Origin: Opitutia bacterium
GTDB lineage: Bacteria > Verrucomicrobiota > Verrucomicrobiia > Opitutales > Opitutaceae
Direction of reading: 5' to 3'
DNA length: 64,000 bases
Assembly: GCA_947449835.1 (NCBI GenBank)
Contig: CANFSZ010000008.1
Span: 1-64,000 of the forward strand
The notes beneath the pieces were generated by a model that ran no database searches, had not been told where the DNA came from, and saw only the letters and a program-made list of their open reading frames with translations. Positions 19,252 to 27,599 of this stretch are shown in pieces; within the stretch, counting starts at the first letter, position 1, and every line of letters starts with the position of its first letter. The position numbers and the translations under genes were made by a program.

Positions 19252-19437
19252 TCAAGTTGCGATCAATTTCATCACGCTGCTGCCGATACTGCGCCGGCGT
19301 GATCTGGCCTTTTTCAAGGCGGCCTAGTTTCGCCGCGTCATCTCGCCATTTACCATCTGGCTCACGCAGCCCGCCCAAAACCAACATCCCGTGAAACCGA
19401 GCACCACCAACAACAACTGCTTCTTAAATTACGTCAT
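19252..19437 (-). pseudogene. broken small gene (in-frame stop and frameshift)
   Basis: On the minus strand a possible start at 19437 meets a stop after two codons (ATG ACG TAA). It then continues in the same frame as FKKQLLLVVLGFTGCWFWAG, a membrane or lipoprotein-signal-like segment. A -1 shift then opens a frame encoding DGKWRDDAAKLGRLEKGQIT and PAQYRQQRDEIDRNLK, ending in TGA at 19252. That tail looks like a genuine short-domain protein (SHOCT-like composition). Two disruptions suggest decay, although a sequencing error cannot be excluded for either. Confidence 0.5.
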
Positions 19438-19477
19438 ATGAGTCGGCCAACACCCGCGCTGTTTGTGATCAAAACAA

Positions 19478-20749
19478 TTACGCTCCATCAGCGCCTGCCA
19501 TCGCCCGACCCGCCAGCCAGCCCGTCGTCCACGCGGCCTGAAAATTAAACCCGCCCGTCACGCCGTCCACGTCCAACACTTCACCGGCAAAGTGCAGCCC
19601 CGGACATAAACGACTTTCCATCGTCCGAAAATCCACCTCGCGCAACCGCACGCCACCACAGGTCACAAATTCATCTTTGTTCGTGCTCTTGCCGCTCACC
19701 GCAAACTCCGCCGAGCATACCTGCGCCGCCAAGTTTGCGAGCGCCGCGTTGCCCACATTCGTCCACGGCGTCGTCGCGCCGATGCCCGCCGCCACCACCA
19801 GCCGCTCCCAAAACCGCTGCGGCACGCCCGCGATCGGGCTCCAGGTCGTCACCTGTTTTTTCAAATTTTTCTCCCGCGCCGCCGCGAGCTCTTTTACCAA
19901 CGTCTCCCGTGTGTGGCCCGGTGAATAATTCACGATCAGCGTGAACTTATAATCCATCGTCGCCAGCTCCCGCGCGCCCCACGCCGAGAGCTTCAAAATC
20001 CCCGGCCCGCTCACACCCCAATGCGTCACCAAGAGCGGCCCCTGCTCTTTCAATTTCGTCCCGCGCACGCTCGTCTCGACGCGCTCCACCGCCACACCCG
20101 CGAGTCCTTCCAGCCGCGCATCGCGCGCGATGTTAAACGTAAACAACGAGGGCACCGCCGGCTCCACAGCGTGCCCCACGGCCTGCGCGATCAGGAGCCC
20201 CGCCGAAGATTTGTTGCCTCCGGTCGCGATCAGAACGCGATCCGCGCAGACCGTTTCGCCCGAGGTCAGCTCCAGCGCAAAATCCTGCTCACGCCGCGTC
20301 AGCGTACGCACGCCCGTGCTCGTGACGACACGCACGCCCGCCGCCGCGGCCGCGCGTTGCAGACATTCTACAATCGTCGCCGAATCATCCGTCACCGGAA
20401 ACATGCGTCCGTCGGACTCGGCTTTGAGCGTCACGCCGCGCGCCGCAAACCACGCCAGCGTATCGCGCGGCTGCCAGCGTGAAAACGCCCCGATCAATTC
20501 GCGCCCGCCGCGTGGATATTTCTGCACGAGCTCGCGCGGCTCAAAACACGCGTGCGTGACGTTGCAACGACCGCCGCCGGAAATTCTCACCTTGGCCAGC
20601 AAGTGCGCCGTCGCCTCGTACAACGTCACTGTTCCGCCCGCGCCCGTCCCTGCGACCATTCCGGCCTGTAACGCCTCCGCGGCCGCGATGGCCGCGAAAA
20701 ATCCCGCTGCCCCGCCGCCCACGATTACGATGCGCTTGTGCTCCGCCAT
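19478..20749 (-). CDS. NAD(P)/FAD-dependent oxidoreductase, HI0933/BaiN family
   Basis: A 423-aa flavoprotein of the HI0933-like family, which databases also name BaiN or aminoacetone-oxidase-family. It starts with a dinucleotide-binding motif, IVIVGGGAAGFFAAIAAAEA. It contains KVRISGGGRCNVTHACFEPR, the family hallmark, and LIATGGNKSSAGLLIAQAVG, and ends with the second FAD contact FAGEVLDVDGVTGGFNFQAA. The physiological substrate is not established for most members. It stands alone on the minus strand, with a terminator belonging to the upstream LTxxQ gene between them. Confidence 0.88.
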   Translation of the reverse strand: MAEHKRIVIVGGGAAGFFAAIAAAEALQAGMVAGTGAGGTVTLYEATAHLLAKVRISGGGRCNVTHACFEPRELVQKYPRGGRELIGAFSRWQPRDTLAWFAARGVTLKAESDGRMFPVTDDSATIVECLQRAAAAAGVRVVTSTGVRTLTRREQDFALELTSGETVCADRVLIATGGNKSSAGLLIAQAVGHAVEPAVPSLFTFNIARDARLEGLAGVAVERVETSVRGTKLKEQGPLLVTHWGVSGPGILKLSAWGARELATMDYKFTLIVNYSPGHTRETLVKELAAAREKNLKKQVTTWSPIAGVPQRFWERLVVAAGIGATTPWTNVGNAALANLAAQVCSAEFAVSGKSTNKDEFVTCGGVRLREVDFRTMESRLCPGLHFAGEVLDVDGVTGGFNFQAAWTTGWLAGRAMAGADGA

Positions 20750-20787
20750 CCACGGAAGCTGCGCCGCCGTGCGTCACCCGCCGAGCC

Positions 20788-20829
20788 GAAAAATAAAAAA
20801 CCGCCGCCGGCCCGAAGGCTGGCGACGGT
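20788..20829 (-). terminator. rho-independent terminator of the first LTxxQ gene
   Basis: On the minus strand, ACCGTCGCCAGCC-TTCG-GGCCGGCGGCGGT folds into a strong hairpin with a UUCG loop, followed by TTTTTTATTTTT. It lies 30 bases after the stop of the gene at 20859-21275. A tandem 10-mer (GTGCGCTGCA twice, 20831-20850) sits between the stop and the hairpin. Confidence 0.88.
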
Positions 20830-20858
20830 CGTGCGCTGCAGTGCGCTGCAAAAACGGA

Positions 20859-21275
20859 TTACTGCTGTTTCTTTTCGCCGCCCTTGCCGCCAGGGCCGCC
20901 ACGGCCGCCGCCCATTGGAGGCATTTCGTCAAATTTCTTCATCTGTTCGGGCGTGAGCGTGGCGCGGATTTTTTCGCGCGTGGCTTTCATCATCTCCATC
21001 ATTTTTTCGCGACGCTCTTCTTGGGGGATCGCGGCCATCGCGGCGGCTTGTTCTTTGTAGATCGCCGTGATCTTAGTTTTTTGCTCGGCCGTGAGCGTGA
21101 GCGCTTCGCTGAGGCGTTCGACTTGCTGCTCAGGTGTCATGCGACCACGACCGCCACCAGGGCCGCCGGGGCCACGTTTTTCGGCCGGAGGCGCTTCTTG
21201 CGCGATGCTGACGACGGGAAGTGCCACAGCGCCCAAGGCGAGGACGGTGATGAGCTGGCGGAGGGAGGTTTTCAT
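20859..21275 (-). CDS. secreted LTxxQ (Spy/CpxP-like) protein, copy 1
   Basis: A 138-aa exported protein: signal peptide MKTSLRQLITVLALGAVALP, a Gly/Pro/Arg-rich linker, then a helical core with two LTxxQ-type motifs (LTLTAEQKTKITAIYKEQ and ATLTPEQMKKFDEM). This motif pair defines the Spy/CpxP-like periplasmic family of metal-binding or chaperone-like proteins. The C-terminus is again Gly/Lys-rich. A paralogue with the same layout is encoded just upstream. Each copy is followed by its own intrinsic terminator, so they are probably separate transcripts. Confidence 0.75.
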   Translation of the reverse strand: MKTSLRQLITVLALGAVALPVVSIAQEAPPAEKRGPGGPGGGRGRMTPEQQVERLSEALTLTAEQKTKITAIYKEQAAAMAAIPQEERREKMMEMMKATREKIRATLTPEQMKKFDEMPPMGGGRGGPGGKGGEKKQQ

Positions 21276-21402
21276 AATAAACGAGTTTTGGTTAACGGGA
21301 TTTTTTGTTTTTTAAACCGCGAGCACCGAGCTCATCGGTCAGGAAAGATGACGTAGCCCCGTCGAGATAGTTACGCGCAAATCAGTCCACTGCGTTTCTT
21401 GG

Positions 21403-21434
21403 CAAAAAAATCGCCGCGGGTTTCAACCGCGGCG
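21403..21434 (-). terminator. rho-independent terminator of the second LTxxQ gene
   Basis: On the minus strand CGCCGCGG-TTGAAAC-CCGCGGCG is a perfect 8-bp stem followed by ATTTTTTT. It is positioned 32 bases after the stop of the gene at 21466-21843. Confidence 0.9.
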
Positions 21435-21465
21435 CTGAGCCGAACCTGAAGTGTGTGCGAGCACC

Positions 21466-21843
21466 TCAGGTTTCGCCGGCAGCTTTCTTGCCCTTACGTC
21501 CGGGACGGCCTTCGGGTTTGATGGCATCAAATTCTTTTTGCTGCTCTGGCGTAAGGATCGCGCGAACCTGTTCGCGACCGGTTTTTAAAACGTCGGCCGT
21601 CTTCGTACGATCGCCGCGCACCGCTTTGAGTTGCTCGGCCTCGGTCTTGCGGATGGCCGCGAGTTTTTCCTGCTGCTCGGCGGTGAGTTTCAGTTTTTCC
21701 GTGAGCATCTTATCGTGCTCTTCAGCGGCGGCTTTGGCGCGTTGACCGGCTTTGGCGGGTTTATCAGCGGCTTGAGCGCAGGGCAAAGCAGCGATGAGAC
21801 CGAACGTGATCAGGGTCAGAAATAATTTGGCGGAGGTTTTCAT
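21466..21843 (-). CDS. secreted LTxxQ (Spy/CpxP-like) protein, copy 2
   Basis: A 125-aa paralogue of the protein at 20859-21275. It has a signal peptide (MKTSAKLFLTLITFGLIAAL), then a Lys/Glu/Ala-rich helical domain containing KLKLTAEQQEKLAAIRKTEA and VRAILTPEQQKEFDAI, and a basic tail GRPGRKGKKAAG. Likely periplasmic and mostly alpha-helical. The two copies share layout but little sequence outside the LTxxQ motifs, so the duplication is old. Its start is 131 bases from the divergent ABC-transporter ATPase gene. Confidence 0.72.
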   Translation of the reverse strand: MKTSAKLFLTLITFGLIAALPCAQAADKPAKAGQRAKAAAEEHDKMLTEKLKLTAEQQEKLAAIRKTEAEQLKAVRGDRTKTADVLKTGREQVRAILTPEQQKEFDAIKPEGRPGRKGKKAAGET

Positions 21844-21974
21844 ACGGATGGATTTTTTGAGGTTAAAATAATGACCGGGAAGGTCAGTTACCCATGAGAC
21901 GCCGCGCGCTATGCCGAGTTACATCGGTCGCACTAAGCTTGCAAAAGCTTCCGCGCCGCGCAGCGTCCTCGCCC

Positions 21975-22706
21975 ATGATTGAAGTCTCCGGCCTCACCAA
22001 GCGCTACGGCTCTTTCACTGCGGTGCGCGACCTGTCGTTTACCGTGCAACCGGGTGAAGTCCTCGGCCTCGTCGGGCCCAATGGCGCGGGCAAAACGAGC
22101 ACGCTGCGCAGTCTCGCCGGTATTATCCCGGCCAATGCCGGGCGGATTCGCATCGGCGGCGTCGATCTCGCCGCTGACCCCGTGGGCGCCAAACGTCAGC
22201 TGGCGTTTTTTCCCGACGAGCCACGTCTCTTCGACTACCTCACGGTCCGCCAGCACCTCAATTTTGTCGCCCGCATCTACGGCGTCGCCGATCACGCCAA
22301 GCTCGCGCAACCGCTCCTCGAGGAACTGGAGATTGCCGATAAAGCCGATCAACTGCCGGGCGAACTCTCGCGCGGCATGAAACAGAAACTCGCGATCGCG
22401 TGTGGATTGTTGCACGGCCCACGCGTGATGTTTTTCGATGAGCCGCTGACGGGGCTCGATCCGCTCGGCATCCGCCGCATGAAGGATTCCATTTTGTCCC
22501 GCGCGCGCGGCGGGGCGGCGATTGTGCTTAGTTCGCATTTATTGCACCTGCTGGAGGAGGTGTGCTCGCACGTGCTCATTTTGAAAAAAGGCGAAAAAAT
22601 CGCGCATGGCACCCTCGCCGAAATTTCCGCGCAATTCGCCCAAGGTGAAACCGGCGTAAGCCTCGAAGAAATTTTCATCCGCGCCACCGGCGGTTCGGAA
22701 CAGTAA
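21975..22706 (+). CDS. ABC transporter ATP-binding protein
   Basis: A 243-aa ABC ATPase with all motifs: Walker A GLVGPNGAGKTSTL near residue 38, Q-loop region in LAFFPDEPRLFDYLT, signature-like LSRGMKQKLAIACGLLHG, Walker B VMFFDEPLTGLD, and the H-loop in IVLSSHLLHLLEEV. It resembles ATPases of ABC-2-type exporters such as those for lipids or antibiotics. The ATG at 21975 begins the conserved MIEVSGLTKRYG; the track's earlier start adds junk. It is followed after 21 bases by its permease. Confidence 0.93.
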   Translation: MIEVSGLTKRYGSFTAVRDLSFTVQPGEVLGLVGPNGAGKTSTLRSLAGIIPANAGRIRIGGVDLAADPVGAKRQLAFFPDEPRLFDYLTVRQHLNFVARIYGVADHAKLAQPLLEELEIADKADQLPGELSRGMKQKLAIACGLLHGPRVMFFDEPLTGLDPLGIRRMKDSILSRARGGAAIVLSSHLLHLLEEVCSHVLILKKGEKIAHGTLAEISAQFAQGETGVSLEEIFIRATGGSEQ

Positions 22707-22727
22707 TCGTCACCGCCTCTGACTCCC

Positions 22728-24497
22728 ATGCTCGGCGCCCTCCTATACTTGCGGCTCACTTCGTTAAAAAACATCGTGCTCTCGCGCCTGCGGCGTCTGA
22801 AGCAGCCGAAATATTTTTTAGGCGCAGCCGTGGGAGTCGCGTATTTTTACTTCGCTTTTTTCCGCCGGTTCTCGAGCGGTTCGACCTCACTGGCGGGTTT
22901 ACCCGCCAGTCTGCCTACGGGGCTCGCGCCTACCTTTGATTTCACCGCCACGCTCAGCGTTTTCGGCGCGCTCGTGCTGCTCGGGATCGTGCTGTTCACT
23001 TGGGCGCTGCCTAAAGAAAAACCCGGACTACCTTTCACCGAAGCCGAAGTCGCATTTCTTTTTCCTGCGCCCATTTCGCGGCGGCGGCTGATTCATTTTC
23101 GCCTACTAGGTGCGCAGATTCGCATTCTTTTTTCGGCGGTGATTTTCACGCTGCTTTCACGCGGTTGGAGTTTTTTGGGCGGTGGCGCACTTACGCACGT
23201 GTTGGGCTGGTGGTTAATTTTAACGACGCTCAACCTGCATTTGACCGGCGCCGCCCTCACAATCAATCGCCACATCGATAACGGTGCCAACCCAGCGGTT
23301 CGCCGCTGGCTCATCCTCGCTGGGGTCGCGCTCCTGCTCTTAGTTTCAACGCTCTCGATTGCAAACGCAGCGCCGCCGTTTCCCGAGGGCAACATCGGCC
23401 CCACCGATTTCTTTAGCTGGCTCGCGCGCTGCTTGGATAGCGGCTTGCTGCATGGGCTGCTGATCCCTGGGAAACTCGTCATCGCGCCTTTTCTGGCGGC
23501 CAACTCCGCAGAGTTTTTTCGCACCGTCGGACCGGCCGCGCTGATTTTAATCGGTCACTATTTTTGGGTCGCGCGCCAAGAAACCTCATTCGAAGAAGCC
23601 TCGATCGCTTACGCCGAAAAACGCGCCGCACGCTTGGCGCGACTGCGCGACGGCACGTATCGGCTCGGGCAGGACAAAGCCCGCCGCGAACCCTTTCGTC
23701 TCAACGTTCCCGGACGCGCAGAGGGGGCGTTTCTCTGGAAAAACTTATTAGGCACGCTGCCTTATTTTCATGCGCGCGTGTGGCTTGGCTGCGCACTACT
23801 CACGTGCGTCGCGGTGCCGTGGATTGTGCGAGGCGAACATCAAAAAATCGGGTCGAACATCATCATTACGTTCACCGCGATTTTTTCCGCGTACACCCTG
23901 TTGCTCGGGCCTCAACTCGCCCGCCAAGATCTCCGCAGTGATTTGCCCCATGCGGATATTTTGAAAACTTACCCGCTCGCCGGTTGGCAGATCATCCTCG
24001 GAGAAATCCTTACCCCCGTCGCCATTCTCACGGGCCTGCTCTGGCTCAACCTCCTCGCTCTAGTCCTAGCGCTAGCCCCGACGGCCGATAAAATCGCCTG
24101 GCTCACCCCTAGTTTCCGCCTCACTGCGAGCCTCTGCATCGCCGCCGTCATTCCCGTACTCTGCGCGCTGCAGCTTCTCATCCCCAACGCCGCCGCGCTG
24201 CTTTTTCCGGCCTGGTTTCAAGCCACCCGCCAACGCAGCGGCGGCATCGACGTCATTGGGCAACGCCTCATCTTTGTCTTTGGTCAATTTCTCGTCATTC
24301 TCCTTTCCCTTTTCCCTGCCGTCCTGGGTGCCGCCCTCGTAATCTTCGCGTCGCAATGGGTGATCGGCGCCTCCGCCGCCGTCGTTCTCGGCACCGTTGT
24401 CGCTTTGACGCTTCTTGGCGCCGAAGTCGCCTGCGGCTTGTGGTGGCTCGGTGAACGTTTCGAAAAATTCGACCTCGCCACCGAGCTCCGCCCTTAA
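22728..24497 (+). CDS. ABC exporter permease, large (putative ABC-2-like)
   Basis: A 589-aa membrane protein with roughly twelve hydrophobic stretches and a soluble centre. It carries FTEAEVAFLFPAPISRRRLI near residue 103, a segment typical of the so-called putative ABC exporter permeases, in which P-A-P-x-S-R-R is conserved. The gene is the only candidate partner of the ATPase just upstream (gap 21 bases), so the pair forms one exporter. Substrate is unknown. The next gene starts 26 bases downstream and may be co-transcribed. Confidence 0.82.
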   Translation: MLGALLYLRLTSLKNIVLSRLRRLKQPKYFLGAAVGVAYFYFAFFRRFSSGSTSLAGLPASLPTGLAPTFDFTATLSVFGALVLLGIVLFTWALPKEKPGLPFTEAEVAFLFPAPISRRRLIHFRLLGAQIRILFSAVIFTLLSRGWSFLGGGALTHVLGWWLILTTLNLHLTGAALTINRHIDNGANPAVRRWLILAGVALLLLVSTLSIANAAPPFPEGNIGPTDFFSWLARCLDSGLLHGLLIPGKLVIAPFLAANSAEFFRTVGPAALILIGHYFWVARQETSFEEASIAYAEKRAARLARLRDGTYRLGQDKARREPFRLNVPGRAEGAFLWKNLLGTLPYFHARVWLGCALLTCVAVPWIVRGEHQKIGSNIIITFTAIFSAYTLLLGPQLARQDLRSDLPHADILKTYPLAGWQIILGEILTPVAILTGLLWLNLLALVLALAPTADKIAWLTPSFRLTASLCIAAVIPVLCALQLLIPNAAALLFPAWFQATRQRSGGIDVIGQRLIFVFGQFLVILLSLFPAVLGAALVIFASQWVIGASAAVVLGTVVALTLLGAEVACGLWWLGERFEKFDLATELRP

Positions 24498-24522
24498 AAG
24501 GCAAAGCCGCCCGCGCGCCACC

Positions 24523-24894
24523 GTGACCCAGGATCAACTCACCGCCTTCGCCGCCGAAACGGTCACCGCGACGCAGCGCGCCCTCCCGGCCGCCTTGCGC
24601 CCCTTAGCATGCGCCGTACCGGTTCATTACGAAACCTTGCCCGATGCCGATACCCTCGCCGAAGGCTTCCCCGACGACATCCTCGGCCTCTTCTTCGGCG
24701 ACCCCCACGGCAGTTCCCTCAACCACGACCAGCCGCAACCGCCCCAGATCATCCTCTACCTGGAAAACCTCTGGGACTATGCCGAAGCAGACCGCCGCAT
24801 CTTCCGCAACGAAGTCCGCCTTACCTACCTCCACGAACTCGGCCACTACTTCGGCTGGGATGAGGACGATCTTGCGGCCCGCGGCCTTGATTAA
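24523..24894 (+). CDS. zinc metallopeptidase-like protein (minimal MMP-like, DUF1025 type)
   Basis: A 123-aa protein with the short zincin motif LTYLHELGHYFGWDEDDLAA at its C-terminus: HExxH plus a downstream Asp/Glu pair, the signature of the metallopeptidase family with a minimal matrix-metalloprotease-like fold. The middle shows FPDDILGLFFGDPHGSSLNH and PQIILYLENLWDYAEADRRI, both typical. The GTG at 24523 gives the usual length of about 120 residues; the longer track ORF overlaps the permease. Substrate is unknown. It is probably cytoplasmic. Confidence 0.85.
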   Translation: MTQDQLTAFAAETVTATQRALPAALRPLACAVPVHYETLPDADTLAEGFPDDILGLFFGDPHGSSLNHDQPQPPQIILYLENLWDYAEADRRIFRNEVRLTYLHELGHYFGWDEDDLAARGLD

Positions 24895-24942
24895 CCCCCT
24901 GAAGACCCCTCGCCACTCCACGCTTTCCAATTCCGCTATATC

Positions 24943-25665
24943 ATGCTTATGTCCCGCACCATGCAGTCTCCGTTTATCTTCGTTCAAAAACTCCTCCCCT
25001 TGGTCATCGCCGCGTGCTGCGTGCTCGCGCCCGCGCACGCCCTCGCCAAAACCGACCGCGCCGAACTCGTGACCCGCGTCGAATCCTGCGAGGCCATCCT
25101 CCAAAATTTTCAACGCGACCCACGCATCGCGATTCCCGCCCGCGTCCTCGCCAAAGCCAAGGGCCTCATCATCGTTAACCAGTTCAAAGCCGGCCTCATC
25201 TTCGGCGTCAAAGCCGGTTACGGCGTCATCATGGTGAAACAATCCACCGGCCGCTGGAGCCTCCCAGTCCTCATCAACGCCGGCGAGACTAGCATCGGCC
25301 TCCAACTCGGCGCCAGCGACGTCGAGACCATCCACGTCCTCACCGACGACCAAACCGCCCGTCTCCTCTTCCGCCAACGCTTCCGTCTCGGCGTCGACGC
25401 TAAAGCCGTCATCGGCCCCAAAGCCGCCGAAGCCAACAATCCCGATTACAAGATCATCGACGCGCCCATTTTGACCTACACTAAAAACGCTGGCGTGTTC
25501 GCCGGAGCGACCGTCAAAGCCGGCTACCTCACCCGCAGCGACGACGACAACGCCGCGCTCTACAACACCCTCTACACCATGCCCGAGCTGCTTTACAGCA
25601 ACTGGGTCAAAGCCCCCGCCGAAGTCCAGCCGCTCATGGACCTCGTCCAAAGCATCGCCCCCTGA
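24943..25665 (+). CDS. SYLF (YSC84-like) lipid-binding domain protein
   Basis: A 240-aa exported protein: signal peptide with LLPLVIAACCVLAPAHALAK, then a complete SYLF domain. This contains RVLAKAKGLIIVNQFKAGLI, GYGVIMVKQSTGRWSLPVLI and the conserved GLQLGASDVETIHVLTDDQT, and ends with SPEL-like TMPELLYSNWVKAPAEVQPL. SYLF proteins bind phosphoinositides in eukaryotes; bacterial members are periplasmic and of unclear role. Several in-frame ATGs (24943, 24949, 24961) are possible starts. A strong terminator follows. Confidence 0.88.
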   Translation: MLMSRTMQSPFIFVQKLLPLVIAACCVLAPAHALAKTDRAELVTRVESCEAILQNFQRDPRIAIPARVLAKAKGLIIVNQFKAGLIFGVKAGYGVIMVKQSTGRWSLPVLINAGETSIGLQLGASDVETIHVLTDDQTARLLFRQRFRLGVDAKAVIGPKAAEANNPDYKIIDAPILTYTKNAGVFAGATVKAGYLTRSDDDNAALYNTLYTMPELLYSNWVKAPAEVQPLMDLVQSIAP

Positions 25666-25684
25666 CCGAAAAGCACTCCCTTTT

Positions 25685-25713
25685 GGGCGGGCCCGCAAAG
25701 CCCGCCCTTTTTT
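25685..25713 (+). terminator. rho-independent terminator after the SYLF gene
   Basis: GGGCGGG-CCCGCAAAG-CCCGCCC followed by TTTTTT, 20 bases after the SYLF stop. It separates that unit from the VOC gene. Confidence 0.92.
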
Positions 25714-25744
25714 GTGCCCCCGCCACCCTCACACTTAAAATTTT

Positions 25745-26155
25745 ATGAGCTCCCTCATCACCGGCTTTCACCACGTCTGCATTAAAACCCGCGACTGGGA
25801 CCGCACCCTCGCCTTCTACGTCACCGCCCTTGGCTTCACCGAAAAAATCACCTGGCGCACCGCGCCCAACCGCGCCGCCATGTTCGACACCGGCGACGGC
25901 AACTACCTCGAAGTTTTCGAAGACCTCGCATACACACCCGCGCCCAATGGCGCCGTCATCCACTTCGCCCTGCGCACCGCGCACCTCGATCAAGTCGCCG
26001 ACCGCGTCCGCGCCACCGGCGCCAAGATCACCACCGAGCCCAAAGACGTCACCATCGCCACCACCAACGCTCACGCGCCCGTCCCGATCCGCATCTTTTT
26101 CTGCGAAGGCCCCAACGGCGAAGTCATCGAGTTTTTCCAAAACACGCTGACGTAA
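25745..26155 (+). CDS. VOC (glyoxalase/bleomycin-resistance) family protein
   Basis: A 136-aa vicinal-oxygen-chelate protein. It begins ITGFHHVCIKTRDWDRTLAF, where the histidine is the first metal ligand, and has FDTGDGNYLEVFEDL, VIHFALRT and the closing strand IRIFFCEGPNGEVIEFFQN, which supply the remaining ligands (His/Glu). Such small single-unit VOC proteins act as lactoylglutathione-lyase-like or dioxygenase-like enzymes; the substrate is not evident. It stands alone after a terminator and faces cinA. Confidence 0.87.
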   Translation: MSSLITGFHHVCIKTRDWDRTLAFYVTALGFTEKITWRTAPNRAAMFDTGDGNYLEVFEDLAYTPAPNGAVIHFALRTAHLDQVADRVRATGAKITTEPKDVTIATTNAHAPVPIRIFFCEGPNGEVIEFFQNTLT

Positions 26156-26194
26156 AAAACCCGCAGCGCCGCCCCAGGCACCTCGCCCAACGCG

Positions 26195-26695
26195 TTAAAC
26201 GCGCTCCGCCCGCAGCGCCGCCACCAAGGCCGCCAACGCCGCCTCCGCCACCCGCGACTGCACCTCGACGCGAGTACAACCGGGCAAATCCACCCGCCCG
26301 GTCGTCACGGAAAATTCTCCGCGCGCATCGCGCATCGCGACCGCCCACCACGCCATCGGCGCGGGCACGCCGCGCGCCGGCGCTGCCTCCGCATAACCGG
26401 TCGTCGCCACGCCCACCTCCGCGCCGAAGCGCTCACTCACCCCGCGCGCCATCTGCGCCGCGATCTCAGCCGACACGCAATTAACCGCGACTGCCGAGGC
26501 GCGATCCACGCCGAGCCAAGCCACTTTTTGCTCCAAGGTATACGCCGTCACGCCACCGAGAAAATACCCCGAAGCCCCAGCAACACTCGCGACGCACGCC
26601 TGCACGTGGCCCGCCGTGAGGCTCTCCGCCACCGCCAACGTCCGCCGTGGCGCACGCAACATCAGCTCCTTGAGCTCCATCGCTGCGGTTACCAC
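26195..26695 (-). CDS. CinA-family nicotinamide-nucleotide amidohydrolase domain protein
   Basis: A 166-aa stand-alone CinA C-terminal domain (PncC-type), which deamidates nicotinamide mononucleotide to nicotinate mononucleotide. Family segments seen are LAVAESLTAGHVQACVASVA, GASGYFLGGVTAYTLEQKVA and the C-terminal half of the fold with EVGVATTGYAE. The track starts at a TTG (26725), but the GTG at 26695 has AAAGGAG four bases upstream, the only convincing ribosome site, so I chose it. The leader overlaps a plus-strand intrinsic terminator (26724-26751). Confidence 0.82.
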   Translation of the reverse strand: MVTAAMELKELMLRAPRRTLAVAESLTAGHVQACVASVAGASGYFLGGVTAYTLEQKVAWLGVDRASAVAVNCVSAEIAAQMARGVSERFGAEVGVATTGYAEAAPARGVPAPMAWWAVAMRDARGEFSVTTGRVDLPGCTRVEVQSRVAEAALAALVAALRAERV

Positions 26696-26723
26696 GACGC
26701 TCCTTTCACCCAAAATTTTCGAC

Positions 26724-26751
26724 AACCGAAAGCAGCTCTTCGGTTTTTTTT
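26724..26751 (+). terminator. orphan plus-strand intrinsic terminator antisense to the cinA leader
   Basis: AACCGAA-AGCAGCTC-TTCGGTT plus TTTTTT: a perfect 7-bp stem with a U-tract on the plus strand only. No plus-strand gene ends nearby; the last one, VOC, stops about 570 bases earlier and cinA lies opposite in between. It may end read-through from VOC or an unannotated antisense RNA. Confidence 0.8.
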
Positions 26752-26840
26752 GAGAATGAAAAATTTCATGATCTCCCAGAGTTTACCCCCCGCCCGCACT
26801 CGCGCAGTACAAAAGCACGGGTTCATCGTAGCGCCGCCAC

Positions 26841-27599
26841 TCAAAACTTCACCTCGAGCCCGACCGGACAATGATCGCTGCCCAAAACCTGAGGCTCGAT
26901 CCAAGCCCGTTGCAACGCCGGCCGTAGCGCCGCACTCGCCATGAAGTAATCGATGCGCCAGCCGACGTTATTCGCCCGCGCCCCGGCGCGATACGTCCAC
27001 CAGCTGTAATGCCCCGGCCCTTTTTCAAACTCGCGGAACGTATCGATAAAACCCGCGCCCAGAAAATCCCGGAAACCCGCGCGTTCCTCATCGGAAAACC
27101 CCGGGCTACCCACATTTTCCTTGGGCCGCGCGAGGTCGATTTCCTCGTGCGCCACGTTGAGATCACCGCAAAACAAAACCGGTTTTTTCTGCTCCAATTT
27201 TTTCACGTAGGCGAGCAACGCGCGGTCCCATTCCTGACGAAAATCGATGCGCGCCAATTCCGGCTGCGCATTCGGCACGTATAAACCGATCACGTAACAC
27301 TCCGGAAATTCCGCCGTGATCGCGCGTCCCTCCGCATCATGCGCCGGCGAGCCCAACCCGAGCGTGACCGACATCGGCTTACGCCGCGAAAAGAGTGCGG
27401 TCCCACTGTAACCTTTTTTTTGCGCGGCGTTCCACGTCAGGTCATAGCCGGCGGGCCACACCACATGCTGCACGTCGCCCGGCAACGCCTTCACTTCCTG
27501 CAGGCAAATAACGTCGGCTTGAGCTGCGTTCATCCAATCGAGCAAACCCTTGCCGAGCGCTGCCCGCACGCCGTTTACGTTCCATGAAAGAAGTTTCAT
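26841..27599 (-). CDS. xth: exodeoxyribonuclease III
   Basis: A 252-aa Mg-dependent AP endonuclease/3'-exonuclease of the ExoIII family. Conserved motifs are MKLLSWNVNGVRAALGKGLL, ADVICLQEVKALPGDVQ (catalytic Glu), FCGDLNVAHEEIDLARPKEN (catalytic Asp and Asn), RIDYFMAS and the final GSDHCPVGLEV (Asp-His). All catalytic positions are present and length is normal. It acts in base-excision repair. Same strand as cinA with a 145-base gap. Confidence 0.93.
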   Translation of the reverse strand: MKLLSWNVNGVRAALGKGLLDWMNAAQADVICLQEVKALPGDVQHVVWPAGYDLTWNAAQKKGYSGTALFSRRKPMSVTLGLGSPAHDAEGRAITAEFPECYVIGLYVPNAQPELARIDFRQEWDRALLAYVKKLEQKKPVLFCGDLNVAHEEIDLARPKENVGSPGFSDEERAGFRDFLGAGFIDTFREFEKGPGHYSWWTYRAGARANNVGWRIDYFMASAALRPALQRAWIEPQVLGSDHCPVGLEVKF

